NCBI GenBank assembly: GCA_947579605.1
Contig: OX388307.1
Coordinates: 12,315,237 to 12,379,236, forward strand
DNA: 64,000 nucleotides
Source: Athripsodes cinereus
Taxonomy: Eukaryota > Arthropoda > Insecta > Trichoptera > Leptoceridae
Reading direction: 5' to 3'
The notes below the pieces were generated by a model. The model worked only from the letters and a program-made list of their open reading frames with translations, was not told the origin of the DNA and did no database searches. The translations under genes were made by a program, and so were the position numbers. Below are positions 42,185 to 54,044 of the stretch, one piece after another (the first letter of the stretch is position 1; each line of letters starts with the position of its first letter).

Positions 42185-42199
42185 AGATACCATTTTATT

Positions 42200-42860
42200 A
42201 ACATTATTATGAATTTTTATTACAAAAGTTATAGATTATGTTGGTGCATTGTTTTTCACGTTTTAAAATATTAAATGTTTATGTTGAATAATTAATAAGT
42301 GTAGAGTGAAAAAATACATTTAAAATAGTCACATTGTTTTTTTTTCATGTTTACTCGATTATAATCTATGTCATTAGTAAATCATATAATTCAAAATAAT
42401 CTACCAATTAAAAAGAACGAGTAGATAGTTCCAATAAAATTTCACGAGTTTTTTCACAAAACTGTAATAAATTATATCATAATGTACCTACCTAATTTTA
42501 ATAACTGTTTTTGCATCTTGAAAATTTCTTCATTGTTATATTTGCTAGGTGTAAGTCATGTTGTAAAAAATATTTCCCATTTGACCATTCAATTTTTTTA
42601 TTGTGATATGAAAATAATACTGTGTGTTTTGTGTAGTTTTTAAGTTAATAAGATATGTAAAAGAAATGAATGGTTAGCATAACATTAATTTAAAATTATT
42701 TGTTGGTCATTTAAGCTATTAAAATAATATTATTGAATGTTTGTATGTTCATATTACGAAGAGGCACTTGACAACTTCCTACAAGATTCCTAGGTTGGCT
42801 GGGCGAAATCACTATACAGCGATGATTGCAGTCACCCGCATTGAAAGAATTGATAATATG
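42200..42860. other. AT-rich stretch, nothing recognised
   Basis: A GC-richer patch near 42775-42840 (AGGTTGGCTGGGCGAAATC...) adjoins the next repeat and may belong to it. Confidence 0.4.
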
Positions 42861-42864
42861 TGAG

Positions 42865-42960
42865 ACGCATAAGAGAGATAGGTAGAATTGGTGAAATTTG
42901 CCATGTTATAAATCGCTTAAGCCAGCCTAAGCCGATTCGTAAGCGTCTGAGCACCTAATA
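42865..42960 (-). repeat. Dispersed repeat shared with the 10.2-kb insertion
   Basis: On the minus strand GACGCTTACGAATCGGC, TTAGGCTGGCTTAAGCGAT and ATGGCAAATTTCACCAATTC match the middle of the 10152-10487 insertion (AACGCTTACGAATTGGC, CAAGGCTGGCTTAAGTGAT, ATGGACAACGTTCACCAATTC) in order and spacing. Confidence 0.65.
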
Positions 42961-42967
42961 ACCTCTT

Positions 42968-43015
42968 ATCTATCCTACAGATGATACATATCAAATAAGT
43001 GTATCATCTACAGGA
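42968..43015. repeat. Inverted repeat, 17-bp arms
   Basis: TATCCTACAGATGATAC pairs with GTATCATCTACAGGATA with two mismatches. It directly follows the dispersed repeat and may be its terminal structure. Confidence 0.55.
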
Positions 43016-43019
43016 TAGA

Positions 43020-45930
43020 GAAGATATACCTATGTGAAGAAGATAATTTATATAAGAATATATACCTATACCTATAATATAGGTACCTCATGTTATATAT
43101 AATTTTGATATGACGTTTCTTGTGTTGGTGTAGATCAGATGCCTTCTATTATTTTCTATGTCACAGTATACTTATATTTTTTGAGGACAGTATACCTACC
43201 TACTGTCAGATTTTTTTAAATTTATCTTGTGTCATTATAAGATAGTTTGTGTATTTACTGAAAAAAATGTTTTTCAAACACTTGAAGCAAGTTTTACTAG
43301 TTAATTTTTAAATAATAATAAAATGCCTACAGTTGATTATTATTTGTTGTAATTCGAGGGTTAAGTACCAAATTTCGTTTCTCGAGAATATACCATACCT
43401 ATAATTTCATATGCAATAAGACATTAAGAATTAATTTATGTAAATGTTGAAAATTTGTGTCGCGATATTTATAAACACGAAAGGGTGAAACTGATTCCAC
43501 ATCTAGATGCTAACTATATAATTTACTAAATGATTTAATTTAAGCTCAGGGGTTTACTACACAATACGATTTCATAAACTATTTTAAACGTTTGACTCGC
43601 ACAGCAAAGGTAGTCAAAACTTATAAGTAGGTACATTTATTTCACGTGTTGTGAAAAATATACGTCATTACTGTAAATATGTTTAATTTTTTTTCTAGTT
43701 CTCTTTTATATTAGCTTTGAGTAAAATGTTGATGCACCGTCAATGTAGAAAAAATTCTACACAGAAGCCACATTTATACAAATTTCATATTGCTTCGTGG
43801 TTGGTAAACTATCCATAAAAATATAAATATTATCATTATGACAGTGAAAGATTTCAACTCGATTATGTGGCGCTTGATCTTCTTTGTTTACCACGCAATA
43901 CATAAGTCAGCTTGATAAAATTTTACGTGCAGGTATTATGCATGTAAGTAAGTGATTACTGAATTCTATAAAATAATTAATTCAGAACTGATGTCAATAA
44001 TTTCTATATGATAGACAATATATGCATAGATGTATTCATATGAGTAGATATATTAATTATGTCGTAATGTTTGTGTTATAATATATCTAATCCTTATCCT
44101 TATATCTTATAAAAATGATTTTTGAATTTCCATACTAAACTTTCACCGGGCTATACTCTCCCATTTCAAGGAATTTGCGTTCCATTGACCTGACCATTAC
44201 AAGATGAGGTATCTATGTGAAATAAAAACCCACTAAATGCCGTACTTTCTTTTTGAGGAGCGAGAAAAACAGCAAAAAAGAGTGTAAAAAAAAAGTGTGA
44301 ATGAGATAAAAAATACGTTTTTTACGTCAGTTTGAAAGGGTAAGAAAATATTCTTTACCGCCAAAATTGTGTACCATATTATATTGCCATACTAAAATTA
44401 ATTAAGAAAATATCGATAATTTATTTCGAGTAAATGTATCATTATAAATGTATGTTACATAAAATAGTTTAATTTGTGTTTTTTTAATACTTTTGCAACA
44501 TGTTTTACGCGAATTAACCAATATTTAAATAATTTGAACGTGTTACATGAAGATTCAAGAAACGAAAAAACATTATTTTTTGTTAACGGCAACATCGTTT
44601 TATAAATATTCTACGTCGGCCAATCACGTCGCTCGATAATTTGACATATTGGAAACGACGCCATTTATATTTTGACAAAATAAAGACGCTATAATATGTC
44701 TATTTTGTAAAGTCTGCGTTCCGTACAGAATTATTTGTTTAACTACTACATTTAATAAAATAATAAACTTCATAGTATGACAATAAAATATTGTACATTA
44801 TATTATATACAAATGTGAGTGGTACCACTCATACACAATATTATGTACAGAGTGAATTAAGTGAAGTGATAGTGAACACTATAACAAATATTTTTGGACT
44901 AAATAAAAGGTAATAATGATGTTTATGTACACATTCATATAAAACCAATAGATATAATGAACTAAGTAATATGATACATTAGTTTCTACGAAGAAATGTT
45001 TGAGGTTATGCCTTAAAAACACAAGTAAATATAACATTTGTTACAGGAGTCAGTTTTGTTTGACAACTCATTTCATTTAATTCATTATGAACTTATAAAC
45101 TGACATTATACAATTACATCTGAAGTAATTTACTATTTTAAGAAATACCGTGATATTATTTAATTGATATTGATAATATTAAGTTAGTAGATGCAACATT
45201 ATGAAGAAATCATATTAATCGTATTTAATCGTGAGTAATTTACAACAAGATATTAAAACTTTGTTTTTTTACCTTTTTACAGAAATAATGGAAAATGCAT
45301 AACAATAAACATTGATTAAAACGATTCTGATGTTAAAGGATTATTCATTACCATGACAATGACATTTGAGGGCTAGGAAAAGATTACATGATTAATGCAA
45401 AGGCACCCTGAATCTTGGAAGCTGGTTCTGCCTTGTGATTCTAAGAGAGCATTAATTATTATAAAGGTAAGAATATATTTGTTAATTTAAACACAACAGC
45501 ACATAAAGCATAAGGAACTTAAGTCATAGTAACAAAAAAATAAGGCCAATTGCAGTGTTTTATATGAATTTAATTTATAAGACATTTAATACTTACATAT
45601 ATTATATTTTATATATATAATAACAAGAATATATAGCCAAATAATAGGGATAACTAATTATTTATCACTTTGAATTATATTATAATTAATGAAAATGTTA
45701 CACTGTAAACTGAGACATGAATCATAAATTTTAAATAAAGCGTACCAAGATTGAACTAGGTATCACTAAACGAACCATAATTTTTGTAAAATCTGTGTAA
45801 GAGAGTTATCTAAAATGTGTTATATAATATATTATTTTTCTTTACAGATATGACTGGTTATTCATTTCAATAACAAGAATGACAAAATCAAATATTTGGA
45901 TGTTAGTTAATAAATTGAAGACAGTAAAAT
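43020..45930. other. Long AT-rich stretch, possible transcribed region
   Basis: No protein is recognised. Several splice-like signals occur in order: AAAAGGTAATAATG (about 44907), TTGTTACAGGAG (about 45052), ATAAAGGTAAGAAT (about 45465) and TTCTTTACAGATATG (about 45848). The block at 44590-44700 is richer in CpG (CTACGTCGGCCAATCACGTC) with a CCAAT box. A non-coding transcript is possible but unproven. Confidence 0.3.
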
Positions 45931-45937
45931 ATCCAAA

Positions 45938-46155
45938 AAGTGGAGATTTGAAAGCATTTGCCGAGTGCTTGGCAACGTCATGAAGACCTAGCATGGTACG
46001 AGAAGAAGAGAATTAAAAATAATACATAATTTTATTATTTTACTCAAGAAGTGGAGATTGGGAAGCCTTTGCCATGTGCTTGGCAACGTCTAGAGGACCT
46101 AGCATAGTATAGGAAGAAAAAAATTAAAAATAAAAAACAAATTTATTATTTTACT
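45938..46155 (+). repeat. Two-copy tandem repeat, about 110-bp unit
   Basis: AAGTGGAGATTTGAAAGC...TTTGCCGAGTGCTTGGCAACG...CCTAGCATGG...TTTATTATTTTACTCA (45938-46044) is followed by a diverged second copy (about 46049-46155). The tail TTAAAAATAA...TTTATTATTTTACTCA is retroelement-like. The source is not known. Confidence 0.7.
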
Positions 46156-46190
46156 CATTCACTGTGTTTAGGTAGTAGAATTAAATAAAT
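46156..46190 (+). repeat. Fragment shared with the left edge of the window
   Basis: TTCACTGTGTTTAGGTAGTAGAATT matches 176-205 (TTCACTGTGTCGGTGTTTAGGTAGTAGAATT) apart from six extra bases there. Confidence 0.6.
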
Positions 46191-46677
46191 CTTATATTAT
46201 GTATTTTTGGTCCAATATATAAAACTAAATTTAGTTTTCTATTTTTTGTGAGATAATATTATCAGTAGATAAATAAAATATGGCTCCTTTTTTAAGAATG
46301 ATTTATTTTTTGTTCTGCATTGAGTATGGCATGGTGAGTAGGTAAGTATTGCAATGGTTTTCGTACATATTATTTCATTACATTAGCTTGATTAATCTGT
46401 ATTAGAGTGTATGAGCCTTTTTAATAAGTAAACTTGTGTGAAGGAGGTGTTAGGTACTGCTTACATACATGAAATTACTTACACTTATTCTAACATGTAT
46501 ATTTATTATTCTCAGCTATATCTAATTATTAGGTATTCAAATATTTAATATTTTAAAATATCTTTTTATTTTCCCAACAATTCCATTACAGCAACCATTT
46601 CTTGAATTTGGAAAAAAATAGTTTATTTTCTAACTGTATATCCCATGGAACATCCAGCAAAAAATAGATTTCCAACT

Positions 46678-46950
46678 TTCTGTAAGTTCTTCAGCATTCT
46701 GTAAAAGGTTGATATTTGAACAAATACATTTTACGTAAGTGATGAGGCTATGCCATGCATTATTTATTTATGGTACAAAGTGGACAACCAGCGTGATTAT
46801 AACATGCAGCTGGTCTACTGAATCCTTCACTTTTGTGTTGTATCCTATTGATATCACCCATCCTGATTGCCTAACCTTTATATCGGCACGGAAGGGGCAA
46901 CCTGCATGTTTATTACATGCACATGAATTGCAAATCCACATGCTATGACC
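46678..46950 (+). repeat. SINE-like dispersed repeat, copy G, with internal insertion
   Basis: TTCTGTAAGTTCTTCAGCATTC and GTGATGAGGCTATGCCA are followed by about 105 extra bases. ATCACCCATCCTGATTGCC, TCGGCACGGAAGGGGCAACC and TGCATGTTTATTACATGC then continue the family order. The 3' terminal block is lost. Confidence 0.6.
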
Positions 46951-46979
46951 AGGCTATATATGCCCATTTTCATTGAGGG

Positions 46980-47460
46980 GGTTATTTCAAGACTCAATAC
47001 CCACATAAAATAAAAACCCACCAATTATAATATTTCCTTTTTAAGATGTAATTATAACTGCATTTAAGTAAGGTAAAACAAGAAGCACATTTTTTGCATC
47101 TGTTGGAAAGAATAAAAAACAATGTCGTGTCAATGAGTCAACTTTTTTTCTTTTTTTTTGGATGGCTTTTCACCCATTTAGAGTGTTATCGCCAGGAAAC
47201 AGTCTGAACTCTTCTTTCTCTCAATAGAAGCAGAGTGTATCTATAACACTATTCACAAGATATTCAGGGTGACCCATGGTTGCCAAAATTGTGTGGCCAT
47301 ATATGATTTTCACTCTATCATAATACAAATCTTACTTTTCATTATTCTGTTTCATATTGAAATGTCTACCTTTTCTTAAAGAATATTTACTCACGGTACC
47401 TTTTTTACAATGTAACGGGTATTTGTACCGATAACTGCTTATGTCAACACCAAATTACCG
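46980..47460. other. AT-rich stretch, possible relic
   Basis: TTTTTTTTTGGATGGCTTTTC...CACCCATTTAGAGTG near 47150-47190 could be an inverted retroelement end. Nothing firm. Confidence 0.35.
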
Positions 47461-47464
47461 TACA

Positions 47465-47957
47465 TCTAATATATAAAATTCTCGTGTCACGGTGTTTGTT
47501 ATCACACTCCTCAGAAACGACTTAACAGATTTTGATGTAATTTTGTGTGCTTATCGAGTAGGTCTGAGAATCGGGCAACATCTATTTCATACCCCTTAAA
47601 GTTAAGGGTGGTCCACCCCATTTTTTTTTTTAATTTAGGGCAAAATATTTTTTTATGCATACAGCCCTAAGTTTTTACCCTTCCACCATCAACCCCATTT
47701 TTTTAATAGCGATATAAGTACATAATTCATCATTTTCAACTCCGGTCGATTACTGCAGTTATCCCCGCCAGGCGTCTTCTATAAGTCTAAATAAAAATTA
47801 CTTTAATAATTTGTCTACAACGCTTCATTTGTCTTTTAATTATTATAACATCCTCACACCTTTATAGTCTTTAGTTATTTTTTATTGAACTCAAAATAAT
47901 TTCCAAAAAATAATGTAGGTATAGGATGGCAAAACAACGTTTGCCGGGTCAGCTAGT
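47465..47957 (+). mobile_element. Non-autonomous Helentron/Helitron-like element (HINE type)
   Basis: It begins TCTAATATATAAAATTCTCG, TGTCACGGTGTTTG and AAACGACTTAACAGATTTTG, contains AGGTCTGAGAATCGGGCAAC and GGGTGGTCCACCCC, and ends AACAACGTTTGCCGGGTCAG-CTAGT. I recognise these as the conserved ends of short Helentron-type elements (HINEs) found in many arthropods. It has no coding capacity and no terminal inverted repeats, as expected for rolling-circle elements. Confidence 0.75.
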
Positions 47958-47964
47958 TTCTATA

Positions 47965-49940
47965 TAAAATGGTGAATAATGTATAGTGCAATTTGTTTAA
48001 TGGTAAAATTAACAGACGTTTAATGAATTATTTTATAACGACAGTAATTTCATAAGGTGTCAATCATTAGAATAAACAAATAAAACAATTCATCATTACT
48101 CTAACAAAATATTTAATTATTAGTATTATATAGGTACCTACAATTAGTTTTAAGGCTGTTTTTCTACCTACATATAAGTATGCTTACCTAGCATTTTTGT
48201 AATTGATAGATAGAATAGAATTATGTAAATGTTTATATTTTTAATCCACAGTTGTTTAAAGAGCCTGAACTGTTGGTAACTCTATATTGTATAAAGAAAA
48301 GATCAATCAATATTTTGATTGGCTATAAAGTTTTTTCAGCGATATTTGATACCCTTACTTTTAATTATTACAAAGAGGATGTGGCCATATGAGATTTTTG
48401 AAAATGATGTGTAAAATTACAAATGTACATCTTCTTCCCCTTGCCTCAATTGAGTCGGAGGTCCATTATGCCTAAGTATTTTCTAAAGATAATTCTGTCC
48501 GTTGCTGTCTCCAAATCTTTTTTCCACTCCAAAAAAAACCTTCTAACACTCATATTTGACACTTGTCCTTGCCAGCTTCTTCTGTAATGTATAGAATTAA
48601 CAAAGAAATTTATTTGAGAATTTAAAATAAGTCAACTATTACTATTATGTGATTATTAGTAAGTAAATAGAATTTGTCAAACATGTATTATACGGATAAA
48701 CACCAAACTATCTATAATATTCATTTTATAAACTGTTTTATCTTTAGTAGTTTAGAACTAAACTGTACGTAGGTACATAATAATATCTAGGTAGGTACTT
48801 TTGATTTAATTTCTATACTGTCGTAGTATGTAATTAAATTGTCACATAAAATAATAATATTGTGTCTATTTAATTTCATACCCCATTATTATAAGGAACG
48901 TTAAATGTTTCACTACGGAATTATTTTTGATATTATTACTTTTACAGTATCGTGTTTATCATAAACCTAACTATGTAACTGATTCCTACATATTTTTATT
49001 AGGTAGACTACTGTTATTATTTTATTCCTCCACTACTACTGATGACCGTCTGTTATTGTTAGTAATTAGTTTTATTGCCGCTAAATTTTATATTATAATA
49101 CTTACGTAGATTTCATAATAATAATCGTAATCATTAACAAATGATGAAGGGTTGTTTTTGACTAGAATTATAATCTTTTATAATTATGTGATGGAAGAAA
49201 ATCCCGATATAATTTTTGATAGATTGACTTACTTACTTACCACTTACCTTCATTTCTTATAGATTAGGCTATAGGCCAAAATTAGACAATTATTGTTTTC
49301 TCTCTCGAGCAACACGAACTCACTTCCATCTTCCATCCCATCACTTGGACAATGTCATCAGCCCATCTGTTTTAAAACCCCCCTGCACCTACTTCACTTT
49401 TCCTCCAAGTGTCTTCAATCTTTTAGCAGTCTAGTAATATACCTACTTATTTGTATGAAGGGTCAATATTGAATGTTTGTTGAACATGTTTGTGAACAAT
49501 TCATAATTTTCTATTCATTTTATTTTCCCTCCCATCTAAAGTAGGTAGATACCAATACGAGTATAAGGTACGTTTATCCCTCTATACATAGGAATTATAT
49601 AATTTATTATAATAAAGCTGTACTACAAAACAATATATCTAATATATTGTATTATGTTGTATGCCTACTTATATACACATGTGTGTATTATACATGTAAT
49701 TATAATAATAATAAAAAAGGCGGTAACAAAAACATTTTTGCTCGAGAGTCATCAATCATATTCTAATGATGATTATAGCAGCGACTACTTAATTTAACTT
49801 ATATTTTTTTCTGGTGTGAGTTAGTGATGTTATGTAAGTGCTTTTGTGGCCGTTTCAATTTCTATGTTATTTTGTAAGGCAGTACTCCTACCTAACACAA
49901 TATGTTATTATATTATTCCTCTAATAAATTGTCTGGTAAT
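47965..49940. other. AT-rich stretch with one decayed LINE-like piece
   Basis: At about 48425-48590 the minus strand can be read as RRFFLEWKKDLETATDRIIF and then LGIMDLRLN. This may be the end of a LINE ORF but matches no lineage above. The rest is unrecognised. Confidence 0.35.
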
Positions 49941-49949
49941 TGTTCTCGT

Positions 49950-50582
49950 CAATATTATAATCAAGTGAATGTGTCTAGTACAATACTTTTATTTTAATAA
50001 CCGTAGTCCATGTGTTCTTCCACATACATCTGTATTAAATTCTCTGTCTCAAACTTTTTGTGTCACGGATATGTGTAGTTTTAATTGTTTGTTAAATTTA
50101 ATTTGATTGTTACCATGAATTTTGAGTGTTTTATCTGGGAATTCTTTATTGTTGATTTTAACGTTTGACTAATTAATTATTGATTTTATCGTTTGACTAA
50201 TATTGTAAATTTCTTCATTTATTCATTCTTGACAGTTCAATGCAATTATTTTTACCTACAATTATCTAACATCTTATATATTTTAATTGCTTTGTTAACT
50301 TTTTTATATAGTGTGAATCGTTGACTGTTCAATTGCAAGTTATTTTTATTGGTTTTTTGTATTGCCTAATATTGTGAATTTCTTCATTTATTAATTATTG
50401 ACAGTTCAATGCAATTATTTTTACTTACTTAATACTGTTATTATTATTTAATACTGTGTTGATACTTTCTTATATATTGTATATTTTTTATTACTTTTTT
50501 AAATTTTTAATACCATGTATTTGATTTTTTATTCTTATAAAAGCTTTAAGCTTTATATGTGTGTATAAATAAATAAATAAAT
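49950..50582 (+). repeat. Probable LINE 3' UTR with internal direct repeat and (AAAT)n tail
   Basis: The segment 50198-50257 (TAATATTGTAAATTTCTTC...CAGTTCAATGCAATTATTTT) recurs at 50367-50426. The block ends in AAAGCTTTAAGC...ATAAATAAATAAATAAATAT. T-rich sequence with an (AAAT)n end fits the 3' UTR of a CR1/Jockey-like LINE. No coding part is visible. Confidence 0.45.
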
Positions 50583-50589
50583 ATTTTCT

Positions 50590-51880
50590 ATGCTATGTTC
50601 TTTAACTTTTCTGATAACTTTTATTTAAATTAAATGTCTCATTACGAAACAATATAATTATATCATTTTATTATTATTTTTTTATTATAAAACAATGTTA
50701 ATAAATCTCTTACCGTAAAAACAAATAATGTGCATCGTCTTATAGTACTTACTTGTATTCGTTTTTTGAATATTTTTGTAATTTATGATTTGCACTGTAA
50801 TATTTGGTACACCAGCTATTTAAATGAATTATTATCACTTAATAATATATACCTATATAAAATGAACTACGTATTGTACTGTAGACGCATTGTTTCAATA
50901 CGGAAATACTTCAAATACAATAATTATGCGATTATACCATTACTGAATCCATTTTTCAACATATTTTCTTGTCCATTTTTGAAATACCATGGAAAACATT
51001 ATTATTTCATCTACTTGTTTAACGACTTCATTGTTAAATTCTACTCACAAAAACAATATCTGCGGTATAGGTATGTATGTAGGTACCTACTTACTTGGCG
51101 ATAGTAGGTGCCGATTGTTAGGCATTGTGGCCTATTAATATTATTTTATAGTTGTATACAAATTAGGCACTCATTAATCACTCAAGAAAGTTTCATTTGT
51201 GTCAATACAAGTCACGATTTGATAAATTAACACCACCTATACATTATGTGTCTATTAATTCTTGTGTTAGGGGATAATTTCAATAATAACACAATTAAAG
51301 TTTACAAAATGTTCAATGTACTCTTTAATCGAGTCTAGTTTTATATTAAACATAGATGTTAATTAAAATATAATTATTTATGTCTTGTAATGTTTTACCA
51401 TAGTTAATAACATGTATTTGAGAAAACTTGGGTAAAATATTCTGTTTTCAAATTAAAACGTTTTCGGTTTTCGTGTAGTTATTTATATTAATAAGAGTAT
51501 TTATTAATGACAAATATCACAATAGGTTAATAAGCCTGCACAAACTATAAAATATTTGGTTGAAACAATATCTTACAATTTTTAAATCAGAATTACTAAA
51601 TTCATGATAAGACAATGATCAACAGGGATCACAATTATAAATCAGGCTTTTTAGGAGACAGTAGAATAATTATCTGTACAAGCTTTTGGATATTTAAAAA
51701 AATATTCTGCCTGGGTGTTTTTTTCATAGATCAAGTCATGAATTATGTACATATAACTAACGTATGCATAGACTTATGATTTCCTATGTAAACACCTACC
51801 TCTGTATCATATATACCTGCCGTAAGTATACATTTCTTGGGCTCATAAGTGTTGGATATATTATACAAGGGGTGGTGCAG
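50590..51880. other. AT-rich stretch, nothing recognised
   Basis: The 124-codon frame at 50730-51104 is rich in Ile, Tyr, Phe and Leu, as chance frames in AT-rich DNA are. I see no domain and do not call it a gene. Confidence 0.45.
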
Positions 51881-51884
51881 TAGT

Positions 51885-51945
51885 TGGTGACACGAGGTGT
51901 ATTAGAAATTGACACCACTAAGTGTCACTTACGTGACACGAAATA
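51885..51945. repeat. GTGTCAC-type inverted repeats
   Basis: GGTGACACGAGGTGT, GACACCACTAAGTGTCACTT and ACGTGACACG form overlapping short palindromes (GTGTCAC/GTGACAC). They may be the relic of an element end. Confidence 0.4.
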
Positions 51946-52095
51946 ACTTTCAAAATAAAACGCGATCGAGAAACAAACGAATTCGACACTGCTTAATGGT
52001 TGATTAGCCCTTTCATCCGGAGCGCTAATGTCTTTCTCTCAGACACTCAAATACAGGGTGGTTTTTGTGTTTTCAATTTTACCTTTACATTTCTT

Positions 52096-52624
52096 TGTGA
52101 ATGGTGCACTTCGACCCATTGTTAGCAACAGAAATGTGTCGAACATGGCTAAAATGCTGGTGCACAATACCACTCTGGTACCGACACTTATGTATGCAAG
52201 TGAAACTTGGACGTGGTTGAAGAAGGACGAGAGTGGAATAAATGCCGTGGAGATGCGTTCACTAAGAAAAATGAGGATATCAGGAGAATGAGCGGATGCG
52301 AGAAGAGTGTTGTGGATAGAATGCGTGTAAATAAGTTACGATGGTTTGGACATGTTGAACGAATGCAAGATGAAAGAATGACGAAGAGGATGTATTTGTC
52401 TGAAAGAGGTGGTGTGAGGAAGCGCGGACGGCCAAGAACCACGTGGATCAGATCTTAAAGGATGGCCGCGTGTTGAGTTAGAGAAATCGGCGAACGTGTA
52501 TGAGAAACTGGATGAATGTGGAGGAAGCGAAAGAAGTTTGTAAGGATAGATCTATATGGCGTTCCGTTCTCTCTGCCTACCCCTCCTGGGACACGGCGTG
52601 AGGGTATAGATATGTAGATAGATA
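52096..52624 (+). pseudogene. 5'-truncated LINE (lineage A), frameshifted
   Basis: One plus frame reads NGALRPIVSNRNVSNMAKML and SETWTWLKKDESGINAVEM. After a deletion/frameshift near 52270, a second reads NEDIRRMSGCEKSVVDRMRV, RWFGHVERMQDERMTKR and GRPRTTW. A further gap loses the LDHV part. Then come SLRNRRTCMRNWMNVEEAKE-like residues in another frame and the 3' end GGGACACGGCGTGAGGGTATAG. Identity with the 12.4-kb copy is high. ATTTCTT at 52089-52095 and 52625-52631 may be a 7-bp target duplication. Confidence 0.75.
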
Positions 52625-52634
52625 GATTTCTTAT

Positions 52635-53475
52635 AATTTTGATAAATACCTACTACGTATGTTCTTAATATTTCATTAGGTAACCTGAAAAGAATTAGAC
52701 ACAGAAGCTTCAAACATGAAATTATTTTTATCCTTTTTATATGAATTGAAATTCGTTGGTTAAAGTTAGTATCCATTTTACGTGCGTGCTTTGTCGAAAC
52801 ATCAAATTCAATCCCAAGTTGTGTTATGAATATTTTCGTTTGAAAATAATTTCGTGTTCAATCTTAGTACCGAAACCAGTTTTAATTTGAGATGAATTTC
52901 ACTAAAAATAAGAACTATCTTCAATGTACATAATGAAAATGGATTTAAATGAATTGAGCAACTTCATCGGATGTATGTAAAGGTGGTTGTTAAAAGATTT
53001 TATAGTCAGTATGTGGTGTGATTTGGTGCGGTGTGTTTGACACCCAACCTCCTGGGAACTTATATAGTAATGAACCGTAATAAGTAGGTACCTCCTAACC
53101 AACAGTGCGTTACTTCGGCACGCGATCTGACAGTTTCGTATGTCAAATTGCTAACTAAACAGTTCATATTGAGTCGTGATTTTACTCCCATTTTAGGAAT
53201 GATTACATTACAAGTTTTAGGGGTCTATCAACTGTGTGCTTATTATTAATCATAATTTACTATTGCCACAATTACTGATATTAGAAGCTAAGTTATTTTT
53301 ATGTTTCCATCCAGTTATTTTTCTTATTATTGTATATACTTAATTACTTACTATAAGAAACCTTCTATATTCAAGTCGAAAAAAATTGTACAAACATACT
53401 TTTGCATATTTCATTTCAAACGATCAGGTGGTGAAATTTTTTATTAAATTTCAATAGATAATAATAAGTTACTCT
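52635..53475. other. AT-rich stretch, nothing recognised
   Basis: No repeat or coding signal is recognised. Confidence 0.45.
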
Positions 53476-53479
53476 CATG

Positions 53480-53615
53480 GTCGCCAGGTTTAGCGCGATG
53501 ATAACATTAATGCCTTCGAGTCACGAGGTTCTGGGCTCGAATCCCAACTAGGGCAAAAAGAAGAATGATTTTTTTCAAATTATTGTGGATCTGGGCGTTA
53601 CAACCATAATTATGT
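53480..53615 (+). repeat. tRNA-derived SINE (second type)
   Basis: GGTCGCCAGGTTTAGCGCGATGATAA (A-box region) and GGGCTCGAATCCCAACT (B box, about 53532-53548) give a tRNA-like head with a GAGTCACGAGG anticodon-arm remnant. The body includes GGATCTGGGCGTTACAACC. It differs from the SINE at 22.0 and 35.9 kb. Confidence 0.65.
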
Positions 53616-53811
53616 GTTATGTGCACTGTATATACCTACCTAATGTGTATCGATGTGTTCTTACTTACTCATAAAACAAGATTTATATTTTAGTTTGGCA
53701 CTAACTCGATCTGTGTGATTTGTCTACACGTGAATGTTATGTTATTTAATATTACTGACCATCGTTGCTTAGTGAATTTTCAAACTTATTAACGATAAAT
53801 CTTCTTCTTCA

Positions 53812-54040
53812 AGTGCCTTATCGGGTCCCCCCAATGTTGGCGATCACCTCGGCGAACTTGTCTCTGTCCTGCGCTGCTCGAAACAGCTCCTCCACACTTC
53901 GGATGACGGTCCACTCCCTTATGTTTTGCAGCCAGGACATCTGTCTCCTATCGGGTCCTCGGCGTGCCTCAATTCTCCCCTTCAATATCAGTTGGAGAAG
54001 GTGGTATTTTTCTCCACGCAGAACAAGACTCAGATGTGAA
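53812..54040 (-). pseudogene. LINE C-terminal fragment (lineage C)
   Basis: This is a close copy of 7113-7335. The minus strand encodes the same SWLQNIREW...VEELF.AAQDRDKF pattern, with a GGGG-rich end (CCCCCCAATGTTGGC on plus at about 53826-53840). It is separate from any reverse transcriptase core. Confidence 0.65.
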
Positions 54041-54044
54041 ACGA

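Noticed and set aside
50730..51104. 124-codon plus-strand frame as a gene
   Set aside because: Ile/Tyr/Phe-rich, no conserved motif, no regulatory context; expected by chance in AT-rich DNA of this length.
53484..53556. Functional tRNA gene
   Set aside because: tRNA-like head only; no matched acceptor stem, and it runs into a SINE body.
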